Assembly (NCBI GenBank): GCA_018242485.1
Contig: JAFEBV010000043.1
Span: 1-64,000 of the forward strand
Direction: 5' to 3'
DNA: 64,000 nucleotides
From: Pseudomonadota bacterium
Lineage (GTDB): Bacteria > Pseudomonadota > Gammaproteobacteria > Xanthomonadales > Xanthomonadaceae
Positions 54,885 to 63,818 of the stretch are shown piece after piece. A program made the position numbers and the translations under genes. The notes below the pieces were generated by a model. It searched no databases. It was not told where the DNA came from and worked only from the letters and a program-made list of their open reading frames with translations. Numbering within the stretch: the stretch's first letter is position 1; each line of letters begins with the position of its first letter.

Positions 54885-56471
54885 TCAACTTTCGCCGCCA
54901 TCCTCAGCGGGACGGCGCAAGGCACGCCGCAGCGGATCCAGCGCCGCACCGTAGCGGTGCGCGCGGGCGGTGTCGCGGCGCAGCGGCTGGCGCACCTGGG
55001 CCGCGCTGAAGGTGTTAACCACCCGCGTGGAGCGGTGGAATTGCAGGCAGGCCGAGTCGAACGGCAGGCCGAGGAAGCCCAGCAGGCGGCGCACCTGCGC
55101 CTCCGGGTCGGCCAGCAGATCCTCGTACACGGCATCGACGAACTGCCGCGGATACCGCGCCCGCCACGCGCGGCCGAGGCGATCGTAGTCGCGCCAGCCC
55201 GCCGCCAGTTCGGCGAGGTCGTAACTGCCCTCGTTGCCGAAATGGAACAGTTGTCGATAGCACGACAGGCAGGTTTCGACCGGGTCGCGGCGGCAGTTGA
55301 CGAAGCGCGCGCCCGGCAGCATCGCCGCCGCGGCACCGACCAGCGGCCAGTTGTCCAGCCCCTTGTCGGTAAAACGCGGCCGCTGCGTGCGCCAGCGTGC
55401 GGTGCGTGCCAGATAGTCCGTACCCAGCCGCTGCCAGTCGGCGGGCGTGGCCTGCGCCACCCAGTGCGGAAACTCGCGGTCGCGGCGCTGCGATTCGGCA
55501 TTGAGCACCGCGTGCAGATCGGGCAATTCGCTGGCACCTTCGACTTGCGGATGGCTGGCGAGGATCTGCTCGGTCAGGGTCGAACCCGAACGCGGCAGGC
55601 CGACCACGAAGATGACCTCATGACCGAACGTGGCATCTCCCACATCTGCCGCCGGCTGCGCGAACGCCGCATCGATGGATGTGATCCATGCCGTGAAGCG
55701 ACCGGCATCCCAGTTCACCTGTCGGCGTTTGAGATCGCTGGCGGCTTGCAATACGGTGAAGGCGGCGGAGTAGTCGTCCACGTCCTCCAATGCCTTCGCC
55801 AAGGCGTAGCCGGCGAAAACACGCTCGTTCTGGGTCATGGATGGATCGGCGAGCAACTGGCGCAGGGCCGCCACATCCTCGATGCGCATCCGCAGGGTCT
55901 TGAGATTGGCGATCCGCGACCACGCGCGCGGCGCATGCGCACGTTCGCGTGCGCACAGGCGAAAACAGGCAGCCGCCGCCTCGCTGTCGCCGAGGCTGGC
56001 GAGCACGTCGCCCAGCGCCCCACGCGCCTGCGTGAAGGCGGGATCGCAGGCCAGCGCGCGCTCGAATGCAGCGCGTGCCGCGTGGGCATCGTCGTGGGCC
56101 TTGAGCAGCTTGCCCAGTTCGTACCAGACGATGGGCGATGCCGGCACGAGCTCGCACGCGCGGCGCAGGCAGGCGATGGCATCCTCCGGTGCGCCCGCCT
56201 GCCGCAGCGCCTGGCCCAGTTCGACCAGCACCGCCGCATCTTCCGGGCAAAGGCTGGCGGCCTCACGCAACGCGGCAACCGCCGCAACCGTGTCACCCTG
56301 TTTGAGCTGCCCGCGCGCCAATTGCCGCAACGTATCGGCCAGCCGATCCATGAGTACGGCGAGTTCGGCATCGGCCTTGCCTGCACAAGCACTACGCAGC
56401 GTGGCGAGGGTATCGCTCGTCATCGCGCCGCCGGGGCGGGAGGCGTCGATGGGCGCTTGCGGTAGAGTCAT
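54885..56471 (-). CDS. TPR-sulfotransferase fusion protein
   Basis: This 528-residue protein has N-terminal tetratricopeptide repeats (about 30-240; blocks such as AAVAALREAASLCPEDAAVL and EDAIACLRRACELVPASPIV). A C-terminal sulfotransferase domain follows, with the PAPS-binding loop VVGLPRSGSTLTEQILASHP and the second motif in FVNCRRDPVETCLSCY. The family transfers sulphate from PAPS to carbohydrate, lipid or tyrosine acceptors; the acceptor here is unknown. The ATG at 56471 is chosen; 56423 is an alternative. It stands alone between the S53 gene and sufT. Confidence 0.9.
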   Translation of the reverse strand: MTLPQAPIDASRPGGAMTSDTLATLRSACAGKADAELAVLMDRLADTLRQLARGQLKQGDTVAAVAALREAASLCPEDAAVLVELGQALRQAGAPEDAIACLRRACELVPASPIVWYELGKLLKAHDDAHAARAAFERALACDPAFTQARGALGDVLASLGDSEAAAACFRLCARERAHAPRAWSRIANLKTLRMRIEDVAALRQLLADPSMTQNERVFAGYALAKALEDVDDYSAAFTVLQAASDLKRRQVNWDAGRFTAWITSIDAAFAQPAADVGDATFGHEVIFVVGLPRSGSTLTEQILASHPQVEGASELPDLHAVLNAESQRRDREFPHWVAQATPADWQRLGTDYLARTARWRTQRPRFTDKGLDNWPLVGAAAAMLPGARFVNCRRDPVETCLSCYRQLFHFGNEGSYDLAELAAGWRDYDRLGRAWRARYPRQFVDAVYEDLLADPEAQVRRLLGFLGLPFDSACLQFHRSTRVVNTFSAAQVRQPLRRDTARAHRYGAALDPLRRALRRPAEDGGES

Positions 56472-56624
56472 CGGGATGGGCGTCGAGTCGCCATGATCGG
56501 GCGCACACAATGGACGCCGTGGGACTGTCACGCAAGCCTCGCGCCATCCAGCATCCGAACGCTTCATCCCAGCCTCCGGAACGTGCGTACGGCGACTGCA
56601 ACCGGCGCATGTCCAGCCAGTGCT

Positions 56625-57176
56625 TCAATACATCCCGGTTTCCAGCCGCGCCGCCTCGGACATCATCGCCTGCGTCCACGGCGGATCGAACACGATCTGC
56701 ACGTCGGTGTCGGCAATGGTCGGGATCAATTCGAGCTTGGCGGTGACATCGCTGACCAGCACGTCGCCCATGCCGCAGCCGGGTGCGGTCAGGGTCATGC
56801 GCACCTTCGCCAGCCGGCCACCGTCGTCGCGGTGCTGCAACTCGCACTCGTACACCAAGCCCAGATCGACGATGTTGATCGGGATCTCGGGATCGAAGCA
56901 GGTGCGCAACTGCTCCCAGACCAGGTTCTCGACGTCTTCATCGCTGGCGTCAGGCGGCAGTTCGGGTAGTTCAGCCTTCTCCTTGCCCAGCGCATCGGCA
57001 TCCGCGCCGGCGATACGGAACAGGTTGCCCTCGACATACACCGTGTAGCTGCCGCCGAGAGCCTGCGAGATGTAGCCGATGCTGCCCGCAGGCAACGTCA
57101 CCGCGTCGCCCTGCGGGACGAGCACGGCCGCGCAATCGCGGGCCAGACTGAAAGGTTCGCTATGACGGGAATACAT
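56625..57176 (-). CDS. sufT: Fe-S cluster assembly protein SufT
   Basis: SufT helps mature Fe-S proteins in cells with the SUF system. The 183-residue protein has an N-terminal region (PQGDAVTLPAGSIGYISQAL) and the MIP18/DUF59 core DPEIPINIVDLGLVYECELQ and MTLTAPGCGMGDVLVSDV with its conserved cysteine. The ATG at 57176 fits. The suf operon itself is not in the window. Confidence 0.92.
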   Translation of the reverse strand: MYSRHSEPFSLARDCAAVLVPQGDAVTLPAGSIGYISQALGGSYTVYVEGNLFRIAGADADALGKEKAELPELPPDASDEDVENLVWEQLRTCFDPEIPINIVDLGLVYECELQHRDDGGRLAKVRMTLTAPGCGMGDVLVSDVTAKLELIPTIADTDVQIVFDPPWTQAMMSEAARLETGMY

Positions 57177-57252
57177 GCGCGCATTCTAATCCAATCCGTA
57201 CCATTGCGGTACGGATTGCAACCCCTCCCCACCCCAATGCACTCAACTTTAG

Positions 57253-57275
57253 CCCCTCTCCCATCGGGAGAGGGG
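57253..57275. repeat. REP-like palindrome
   Basis: CCCCTCTCCC and GGGAGAGGGG form a perfect 10-bp inverted repeat with a 3-nt loop, followed by TAGGGGTGAGG. It is of the same general type as the elements between rfbB and rfbA. Confidence 0.85.
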
Positions 57276-57360
57276 TAGGGGTGAGGGGCTGTCGAATCGC
57301 GGATATCGAGACCTGATCGCCCCTCATCCGGCGCTTCGCACCACCTCACTCCGTGCCCCG

Positions 57361-57423
57361 GCCTCCGCACTGGCGCGGAGGCATTCGATGTTGCGCGAAC
57401 CTGCGGTTCGCAAACGCAACATC
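57361..57423. repeat. Double hairpin with nested inverted repeats
   Basis: GCCTCCGC/GCGGAGGC forms one hairpin at 57361-57381. Directly after it GATGTTGCG (57387-57395) pairs with CGCAACATC (57415-57423), and inside it CGAAC pairs with GTTCG. The second structure is a compact nested stem that could be an RNA element or part of a mobile palindromic repeat. Confidence 0.7.
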
Positions 57424-57590
57424 TCATCCCGAGGGAGAAGGGCAAGTCGATGGCGTCGACGCTGGTTCAATTTCCTGCGCACGACGCCTAAGTTGAGAGC
57501 ATTGCTCCCCCCCCGCAAGCGGGGGAGGGAGTTTCTTTCATTCTCGGGGGGATGCGCCCGTAACAATGATCGTTAGACTGCCCGAAGCGA

Positions 57591-59015
57591 TCAATGCCCG
57601 CCGTCGAGCGCCTTGAGTTCGCTGACCAGCGCGCTGGCCATCCCGGCGCCGTCGCCGTACAGCATGCGCGTGTTGTCGGCGTAGAACAGCGCGTTCTCGA
57701 TGCCGGCGAATCCGGTGCCCTTGCCGCGCTTGATGACGATGGTGTTCTTCGAGTTCACCACGTCGAGGATCGGCATGCCGTAGATCGGCGAGGCCGGATC
57801 GGTCTTGGCCACCGGGTTGACCACGTCGTTGGCGCCGATCACCAGCGAGACATCGGTGTTGGCGAACTCGGGATTGATGTCGTCCATGTCGGCGATCAGG
57901 TCGTAAGGCACGCCGGCCTCGGCCAGCAGCACGTTCATGTGCCCGGGCATGCGCCCGGCGACCGGATGGATGGCGAACTTGACCTTCACCCCGCGTTCGA
58001 TCAGGCGCTGGGAGAGTTCCCAGATCTTGTGTTGCGCCTGCGCCACCGCCATGCCGTAGCCGGGCACGATCACCACGCGCTCGGCGTAGGCCATCATCGC
58101 CGCCACGTCGGCGGCCTCGATGGGTTTCATCGAGCCGGCGATTTCCGCCGCCGAAGCGCCGCCGCCACCGAAGTTGGAGAACAGCACGTTCTTGATCGAA
58201 CGGTTCATGGCCTTGGCCATCAGCCGCGTGAGCAGCATGCCGGCCGCGCCGACCATCATGCCGGCGACGATCAGCGCCTGATTGCCGAGCACGTAGCCTT
58301 CGAACGCGACCGCCAGCCCGGTGAAGGCGTTGTACAGGGAGATCACCACCGGCATGTCGGCGCCGCCGATCGGCAGGGTCATCAGGATGCCCAGCAGCAG
58401 GGCGAGCCCGAAGAAGACGAGCACGCCGATCTGGGTCGTGTGCTGCGCATCCACTCCGCCCGCCAGCAACCCCCACGCTGCCAGCGCGCCGAACCCCACC
58501 GCGACCAGGAACACCAGTGCATTGAAATACTGCTGGCCGGGGAAGGTGTAGCGCTTGTCCATGCGCCCGTCGAGCTTGGCCCAGGCGATGATCGAGCCGG
58601 TCAGCGAGACCGAGCCGATCAGCGCGCCGACCACCGCCAGCACGATGTGAACGGGCGTTTGATGTTCCGCCGAACCAATCGATTTCCACAGCTCCACCGC
58701 GCCGATCGCCGCCGCCGAACCGCCACCCATGCCGTTGAACAAGGCCACCATCTGCGGCATGTCGGTGATCGCGACCTTCTTGCCCCACAACCAATTCACC
58801 GCCACGCCCAGCACGATCGCCGCGATCATCAGCGGAACATTCTTGAGCTGCACGTCGGGATGGAAAAACGTGGCGAGCACCGCCACCAGCACGCCCACGC
58901 CGGCCCACTGGATGCCGCTGCGCGCGGTGGCCGGGCTGGCCATGCGCTGCAGGCCGATCAGCAGCAGGGTCGCGGCGACGAAGTAACTCAGATCGACAAG
59001 GGCAAGGATGCTCAC
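57591..59015 (-). CDS. pntB: NAD(P) transhydrogenase subunit beta
   Basis: PntB forms the proton channel and NADP(H)-binding domain of the membrane transhydrogenase, which couples the proton gradient to NADPH formation. The 474-residue protein has about eight membrane segments. The NADP domain follows, with VVIVPGYGMAVAQAQHKIWE, HPVAGRMPGHMNVLLAEA and VIGANDVVNPVAK. The start is the GTG at 59015, overlapping the pntA2 TGA by 4 bp (GTGA). It is separated from pntA1 by the sigma-factor cassette. Confidence 0.96.
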   Translation of the reverse strand: MSILALVDLSYFVAATLLLIGLQRMASPATARSGIQWAGVGVLVAVLATFFHPDVQLKNVPLMIAAIVLGVAVNWLWGKKVAITDMPQMVALFNGMGGGSAAAIGAVELWKSIGSAEHQTPVHIVLAVVGALIGSVSLTGSIIAWAKLDGRMDKRYTFPGQQYFNALVFLVAVGFGALAAWGLLAGGVDAQHTTQIGVLVFFGLALLLGILMTLPIGGADMPVVISLYNAFTGLAVAFEGYVLGNQALIVAGMMVGAAGMLLTRLMAKAMNRSIKNVLFSNFGGGGASAAEIAGSMKPIEAADVAAMMAYAERVVIVPGYGMAVAQAQHKIWELSQRLIERGVKVKFAIHPVAGRMPGHMNVLLAEAGVPYDLIADMDDINPEFANTDVSLVIGANDVVNPVAKTDPASPIYGMPILDVVNSKNTIVIKRGKGTGFAGIENALFYADNTRMLYGDGAGMASALVSELKALDGGH

Positions 59016-59308
59016 TTCCCGCCCTCCTTCTTGCTGGACTTGAACATCTCCAGCATGCGCTCGGTGACCACGTAGCCGCCGGCGGCGTTGCCCGCCCCCA
59101 GCAGCACGGCGAGGAAGCCCAGCGCCTGCTCCAGCGGGGTGTTCGCCTGCCCCAGCACCACCATCGCGCCGATCAGCACGATGCCGTGGATGAAGTTCGA
59201 CCCGGACATCAACGGGGTGTGCAGGATCACCGGTACCCGCGCGATGATCACGTTGCCGGCGATCGCCGCGAGCATGAAGATGTACAGCGCCACGATGCCC
59301 TCGCCCAT
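59012..59308 (-). CDS. pntA2: NAD(P) transhydrogenase subunit alpha part 2
   Basis: This short membrane subunit completes the alpha chain where it is split. It has 98 residues and three membrane segments (IVALYIFMLAAIAGNVIIA, FIHGIVLIGAMVVLG, and ALGFLAVLLGAGNAAGGYVV). The ATG at 59308 follows a GGAGGGG ribosome-binding site. It is coupled to pntB. The NAD-binding part 1 lies 1.8 kb upstream on the same strand, across an opposing cassette. Confidence 0.95.
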   Translation of the reverse strand: MGEGIVALYIFMLAAIAGNVIIARVPVILHTPLMSGSNFIHGIVLIGAMVVLGQANTPLEQALGFLAVLLGAGNAAGGYVVTERMLEMFKSSKKEGGK

Positions 59309-59470
59309 GTCCCCTCCGGTGCACGCCCAGCGCGGGCGCATGCCGGCATCATAACCGCGCCGGCGCCCGCAGCGGCAAGCGCTGTCAACCGTGTGCATCA
59401 CCATGCGTTGTCCGCTCATGCAGGCCCGAACGTGAATGCACAACGGCCCGACGAATCTGACGGAAGCAGG

Positions 59471-60025
59471 ATGGACGGCAGCCTCCCGATAGCGCGATCA
59501 CCCGCATCGACCCTCCAGAGCTTTCTGGCGGAGGTGGAGCGACGCGCCTTCCGGCATGCCGAGATCGCCCTGCGCCATCGCGAGGATGCGCTGGACGCGG
59601 TGCAGGATGCGATGCTCAAGCTGGTGCAACGGTATGCGGATCGCCCGGCACCGGAATGGACGCCACTGTTCTGGAGCGTGCTGCGCAGCCGCATCACCGA
59701 CATCCGCCGCCGGCGCAAGGTGCGTTCGGTGCTGGTGGCGTGGATGGGATCGGGCGAGGACGAGGATGCGGGGCCGGCATGGGAGCCAGCCGATCCCACT
59801 CCCGGCCCGGCTGCCATCCACAGCGACCGTGAAAGTTACAAGGCATTGGCCGCTGCATTGCGCGCCCTGCCCCGCCGCCAACGCGAGGCCTATCAATTGC
59901 GCGTGCTGGAAGGGCTGGACGTGGCCGATACGGCGCGCGCGATGGGCTGTTCGGAAGGCAGCGTGAAAACCCACACTTCGCGCGCGATGGAATCGCTGCG
60001 CAGGCAACTGGAGGACTGGCGATGA
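59471..60025 (+). CDS. ECF-type sigma factor
   Basis: This 184-residue sigma-70-family protein has region 2 (RHREDALDAVQDAMLKLVQR) and region 4 (LPRRQREAYQLRVLEGLDVA and CSEGSVKTHTSRAMESL). It lacks regions 1 and 3 apart from a short acidic linker (GEDEDAGPAWEPAD). The ATG at 59471 sits behind GGAAG; a GTG at 59432 is possible. Its stop overlaps the next gene's start (ATGA), the usual sigma/anti-sigma arrangement. It runs opposite to the pnt genes. Confidence 0.93.
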   Translation: MDGSLPIARSPASTLQSFLAEVERRAFRHAEIALRHREDALDAVQDAMLKLVQRYADRPAPEWTPLFWSVLRSRITDIRRRRKVRSVLVAWMGSGEDEDAGPAWEPADPTPGPAAIHSDRESYKALAAALRALPRRQREAYQLRVLEGLDVADTARAMGCSEGSVKTHTSRAMESLRRQLEDWR

Positions 60026-60489
60026 ACGCCCGTGACATCGAAACCACCCTGCGCGCCCGCGCCAGCTTCGAGGCCAGCGTGGAGCATCTGGATCGCGACA
60101 CCCGCCAGCGATTGCGTGCGATCCGTGTGCGCACGCTCGACAGCGGCGCGCGCCCGTCGATCTGGGCGCGCTGGGCTTGGCCCGCGGGAGCGGCAGCCAC
60201 GGCAGCACTCGCATTGGCGGTGTTCATGCCGCATCTGCCGCATGCACCCGTGCAGCCGGTCGGCACGACGACCCGCAGCGACGCCGCGGCGGTCGTTCTG
60301 GCCGCGGCGGCTTCCCCAACCGCTTCCACCGCGATGGATGCCGCGATCAAACCCGTGCTGGCGACCAGCGTGACCCATGCCAGCGAGGCCGGGACGATCG
60401 AAACCGCCGATCCGGACATGCTCAGCGATCTCGACTTCTACGATTGGCTGTCTCGCCAGCAAAGCGAGAGCCAGAACACCGGAGGGTGA
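60022..60489 (+). CDS. Putative anti-sigma factor, single-pass membrane protein
   Basis: This 155-residue protein has a cytoplasmic N-terminal helix region (MNARDIETTLRARASFEASV) and one membrane segment (WAWPAGAAATAALALAVFMP). A periplasmic Ala/Thr-rich part follows and ends LSDLDFYDWLSRQQ. Coupling to the sigma gene and the topology suggest an anti-sigma factor, but no zinc-binding ZAS motif (HxxxCxxC) is present. It may be a non-canonical anti-sigma or another regulator. Confidence 0.65.
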   Translation: MNARDIETTLRARASFEASVEHLDRDTRQRLRAIRVRTLDSGARPSIWARWAWPAGAAATAALALAVFMPHLPHAPVQPVGTTTRSDAAAVVLAAAASPTASTAMDAAIKPVLATSVTHASEAGTIETADPDMLSDLDFYDWLSRQQSESQNTGG

Positions 60490-60493
60490 CATC

Positions 60494-61084
60494 ATGCAGC
60501 CCCGTCGTCTCACGTCCCCGTTACGCGGAACCGGATGGAGCCGTGCGCTGTTGCTGGCAGCGCTGCTCGCCGGCTCCGCCGTCGCCGCGCCGCCGCCCGA
60601 TGCCGGCCCACCGCCAGTCGCCCAGCAGGACGGTTCGGCGGGCAGGTTCCAGCAGGGCGGATTCCAGCAAGATGGCATCGGCAACGAAAGCGCCGCACCC
60701 GCCTATCCGCTGCACTGGCGCGAGCTCGATCCGCAGCAACAGGCGTTCCTGCGACCCTTGCAATCGCAGTGGGATCAGCTACCGCCGCGCCGCCAGCAGC
60801 ACATGGCGGCGCAGGTTCAGCACTGGTCGCAATTGCCGCCGGAGCGGCAGGCGCAGATCCAGCAGCGGCTCACGCGCTGGGCACAGATGACCCCGCAACA
60901 GCGCGCCGAAGCGGCGCGCAACGCGCGCGCGTTCCGCAACATGTCGCCGGAAGATCGCCAGCGCGTGGCCGAGGTGTATCACCAGTTCCAGAACCTGACC
61001 CCGGAGCAGAAGCGCGCGTTGCGCGCCCGCTTCCACGCGCAGCATCCGGGCGGTTTGGGCGGCGGCCCGCACGGACGACCGTGA
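60494..61084 (+). CDS. DUF3106-family exported protein
   Basis: This 196-residue protein has a signal peptide (LLLAALLAGSAVAA), a Pro/Gly/Gln-rich linker and a C-terminal helical region. That region repeats segments built on LxPxxQxxxRxRL, such as LPPERQAQIQQRLTRWAQMT, MSPEDRQRVAEVYHQFQNLT and TPEQKRALRARF. The pattern matches DUF3106. It is the third gene of the sigma cassette, with a GGAGGG site 7 bp before the ATG. Similar proteins elsewhere follow sigma/anti-sigma pairs; the function is unknown. Confidence 0.85.
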   Translation: MQPRRLTSPLRGTGWSRALLLAALLAGSAVAAPPPDAGPPPVAQQDGSAGRFQQGGFQQDGIGNESAAPAYPLHWRELDPQQQAFLRPLQSQWDQLPPRRQQHMAAQVQHWSQLPPERQAQIQQRLTRWAQMTPQQRAEAARNARAFRNMSPEDRQRVAEVYHQFQNLTPEQKRALRARFHAQHPGGLGGGPHGRP

Positions 61085-61108
61085 GCACCGCCTCGTAACG
61101 ACGAACCA

Positions 61109-62209
61109 TCAGCCTGCGCGCACGGCTCCGGCGTGCAGGTGGCAGGTTTTCGCCACCAGATCGTCGTCCCAGTTCAGGTTCAGCGTGCCGTCCTTGATGA
61201 TCAACTGGGCGAAGTTGAACAGGTTGCGCGCGTACATCTCGCTGGCGTGCATCGCCCCGGCGCTGGCGAGGTTCGTCGGACCGACCACGCTCACGCCGTT
61301 GCTGTCCACGGTCTGCCCGGCGCGGGTGAGTTCGCAGTTGCCGCCCGATTCGGCCGGCAGATCGACGATCACGCTGCCGGGCTTCATGCCCGCCACCATC
61401 GCCGCGGTGATGATCTTCGGCGCCGGGCGTCCGGGTACCGCCGCGGTGCAGATCACCACGTCGATGGTCTTCAGGTGCGCCGCCAGCCGGCGCTGCTGCT
61501 CCGCACGCTCGTCGTCGGTGAGCTGGCGCGCATAGCCGCCCTCGCCCGCCGCCGACACGCCCAGATCGAGGAACTTGCCGCCGAGCGACTCGATCTGCTC
61601 GCGGGTTTCCGGGCGCACGTCGAAACCTTCCACCTGCGCGCCCAGTCGCTTGGCGGTGGCGATCGCCTGCAATCCAGCAACGCCGGCGCCGACCACCAGC
61701 ACCTTCGAGGGGCGGATCGTGCCCGCCGCCGTGGTCAGCATCGGAAAGAATCGCGGCGCGACTTGCGCGGCGATCAGGGTGGCCTTGTAGCCGGCCATGC
61801 CGGCCTGCGAGGACAGCACGTCCATCGCCTGCGCGCGGGTGGTGCGCGGCAGCCGTTCCAGCGGAAAACTCGTCGCCTTGCGCGCGTTGAACTGCGCTTC
61901 GCGCGCCGGGTCGGCACCGGCCGCGAGCAGACCGATCACCACCGCGCCTTCCTTGAGCTGCGGCAGATGCTCGTTCGGCGGCGGCTGCACGCACAACAGC
62001 ACGTCGGCGCGCGCCAGCACAGCATCGCCGTGGGCAACGAACTCCGCCCCTTCGTAAGCCGCATCCGGGAAGTGCGCGCGCTCACCCACCCCGGTTTGCA
62101 GCAGCACCGTGGCGCCGGCTGCGCGCAGCTTCTTGCAGGTCTCCGGCGTGATCGCGACGCGGCGCTCTTCGGCGGCGGCTTCGCGGATTGCGGCAACGAT
62201 GAACGCCAT
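61109..62209 (-). CDS. pntA1: NAD(P) transhydrogenase subunit alpha part 1
   Basis: This soluble domain binds NAD(H) in the proton-translocating transhydrogenase. The 366-residue protein has the family start AAIREAAAEERRVAITPETC and the Rossmann motif VVGAGVAGLQAIATAKRLGA. The segments FDVRPETREQIESLGG and VVICTAAVPGRPAPKIIT belong to the AlaDH/PNT fold. The ATG at 62209 is chosen. It ends 24 bp from the convergent DUF3106 gene, so its transcript cannot easily continue into pntA2. Confidence 0.95.
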   Translation of the reverse strand: MAFIVAAIREAAAEERRVAITPETCKKLRAAGATVLLQTGVGERAHFPDAAYEGAEFVAHGDAVLARADVLLCVQPPPNEHLPQLKEGAVVIGLLAAGADPAREAQFNARKATSFPLERLPRTTRAQAMDVLSSQAGMAGYKATLIAAQVAPRFFPMLTTAAGTIRPSKVLVVGAGVAGLQAIATAKRLGAQVEGFDVRPETREQIESLGGKFLDLGVSAAGEGGYARQLTDDERAEQQRRLAAHLKTIDVVICTAAVPGRPAPKIITAAMVAGMKPGSVIVDLPAESGGNCELTRAGQTVDSNGVSVVGPTNLASAGAMHASEMYARNLFNFAQLIIKDGTLNLNWDDDLVAKTCHLHAGAVRAG

Positions 62210-62402
62210 GCAGGGGCTCCGACTCGGGTTCGACTGGAACATCGTAAACGAAACTGCCGCCCGAACCATCGCCGTGTTTGCGTATTTTTCGGGAATCCGG
62301 AATCCGCCGTGTGGCCAACGCGAGCCTGCGCACGGGCTTTTCACGGTTTTCGTGTGCGCGGAGTGCGGCGTGGGGCGTCAAGACGGCGATCACGGAAAGG
62401 TG

Positions 62403-63818
62403 TCAGGGGCGATTCGTGCACGCCCCACTGCAAGCATTGACGACTCCTACCTTGTCATAGAGGGCGGGGATGTCCTTGCTCTTGACCCTGAACTGGCTTC
62501 GTCGTTTGGTGGTCGGGTTGTCCGTGGAGGCATCCTCTATCTTGATGCCGGGGTCGTAATAAACCTTGCCGTCGTGAACGGCCTTCAGGAAGCGTGTGAA
62601 GCTCGCACCTTCACCAATGATGATATCGGTGCCGAATCGGTATTCCAGATTGGGGTTCTTGCGCGGCTGACTCGGCACGAAAGCCGCATGCGCATGTTTC
62701 ACCTTCCAGTGATCCATGAGTTTGGTGAATGACCATGCCATCGCCTCATGGCCGTGCTCGTCGATCAGCCTGATGGCTCCTGCCGGGTCGTATCGCTCGG
62801 TGTCTGGATGGAAGCCGTCCAGAATCATCTTCACATGAGTTCGGTTGTGAGCCTCCCGTCCAGCTCGGTAGATGCCACCGAAATTGAAGCGGTCGTGCCT
62901 GCCCTTGGTGTCGGGGTAGCCGTATTGTCGCAGAAAGGACTCCAGCCCCGCATCTACATACACGCCTGCCGTAGGCTCTGGCGTCATCAATGTGACGATA
63001 CTGGAACCTGGCCTGTCGATGTTGGACACATTCCTTGCCTTGATTTCCCAACCCAGGAAGTCGGGCAACGCATAACCGTTGGACTGGATGCCGAGCAGAG
63101 CCTCCAACGTGTTGCCATTGCAATTGGATGCCTGGCAGGAAACGATCTGGCCATGCTTGTCGATGCGCTGTCCCGGCACCCACAGCTTGTGGTGAATCTC
63201 GCAGAGCCGTTGCATGAGTTCCTGAAAGCCGTTGACGATCTGTCCTCCCGCCATGGGGAGCATGTAGAGAACACCGTGCTTGTCATCGGCACTGCCGTAC
63301 GGGTTGTACGGCCCGTCGGCCATGATCGCTTTGGCCGCTGGTGATTCAGGAGGCAAGGTGATACCAAGAATGGCCTTGCCGTGGCCCAGTCCGAGCACGA
63401 GGATGCGTCCTGCTTCCGTCCCTCGCTGCTCCTTTGTCCATAGCGACGAGGGTGCTTCCCGACAGCCTCTCAGGAAGCCGGAGATTCGCACCTCCGGGTA
63501 TTGCGGGTAGTAGATCAGTTGTGCGCCCGGGGCTTGATGGGGCTGTCCGTGCTCGTCGATCCACTGGAGTTCGATGGGTGCCCGGTACACGGCGGAGGCA
63601 CCACCTTTCTTCCTGCTGGTGCTGGGGTAAGCTTCCACATCTCCCATCGGTATCTTGCCGAGCTGGGAGAAGTCCTTGGCGATATAGACTTGGTTCTTGC
63701 TGTTGGCGTTCTGAGGCAGAATCTTGAACAGGACTTCAGTGGCTCCGTTGTCTCGCAACAGGGCGAACACTCTGTCCAGTTCGATGCAAGACAACCAGTC
63801 GTTCGTCCCCGCCATCAT
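62403..63818 (-). CDS. MvaI/BcnI-family restriction endonuclease
   Basis: This 471-residue protein has the core GYALPDFLGWEIKARN with Asp253, Glu258 and Lys260. That fits the monomeric PD-(D/E)XK nucleases of the MvaI/BcnI family, which cut CCNGG-type sites. The N-terminal 200 residues form an extra region with no clear match. The start overlaps the vsr-like gene by 83 bp. The locus looks less GC-rich than its surroundings, suggesting transfer. The cognate methylase should lie beyond position 64000. The exact recognition sequence cannot be told. Confidence 0.8.
   Translation of the reverse strand: MMAGTNDWLSCIELDRVFALLRDNGATEVLFKILPQNANSKNQVYIAKDFSQLGKIPMGDVEAYPSTSRKKGGASAVYRAPIELQWIDEHGQPHQAPGAQLIYYPQYPEVRISGFLRGCREAPSSLWTKEQRGTEAGRILVLGLGHGKAILGITLPPESPAAKAIMADGPYNPYGSADDKHGVLYMLPMAGGQIVNGFQELMQRLCEIHHKLWVPGQRIDKHGQIVSCQASNCNGNTLEALLGIQSNGYALPDFLGWEIKARNVSNIDRPGSSIVTLMTPEPTAGVYVDAGLESFLRQYGYPDTKGRHDRFNFGGIYRAGREAHNRTHVKMILDGFHPDTERYDPAGAIRLIDEHGHEAMAWSFTKLMDHWKVKHAHAAFVPSQPRKNPNLEYRFGTDIIIGEGASFTRFLKAVHDGKVYYDPGIKIEDASTDNPTTKRRSQFRVKSKDIPALYDKVGVVNACSGACTNRP

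Larger units (their letters stand above)
57177..57590. other. Palindrome-rich intergenic region, sufT / pntB
   Basis: This 414-bp gap between two minus-strand genes contains no supported gene. It is filled with the inverted repeats listed separately at 57253-57275, 57361-57381 and 57387-57423, together with purine-rich sequences like GAGGGAGAAGGG. Confidence 0.7.
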
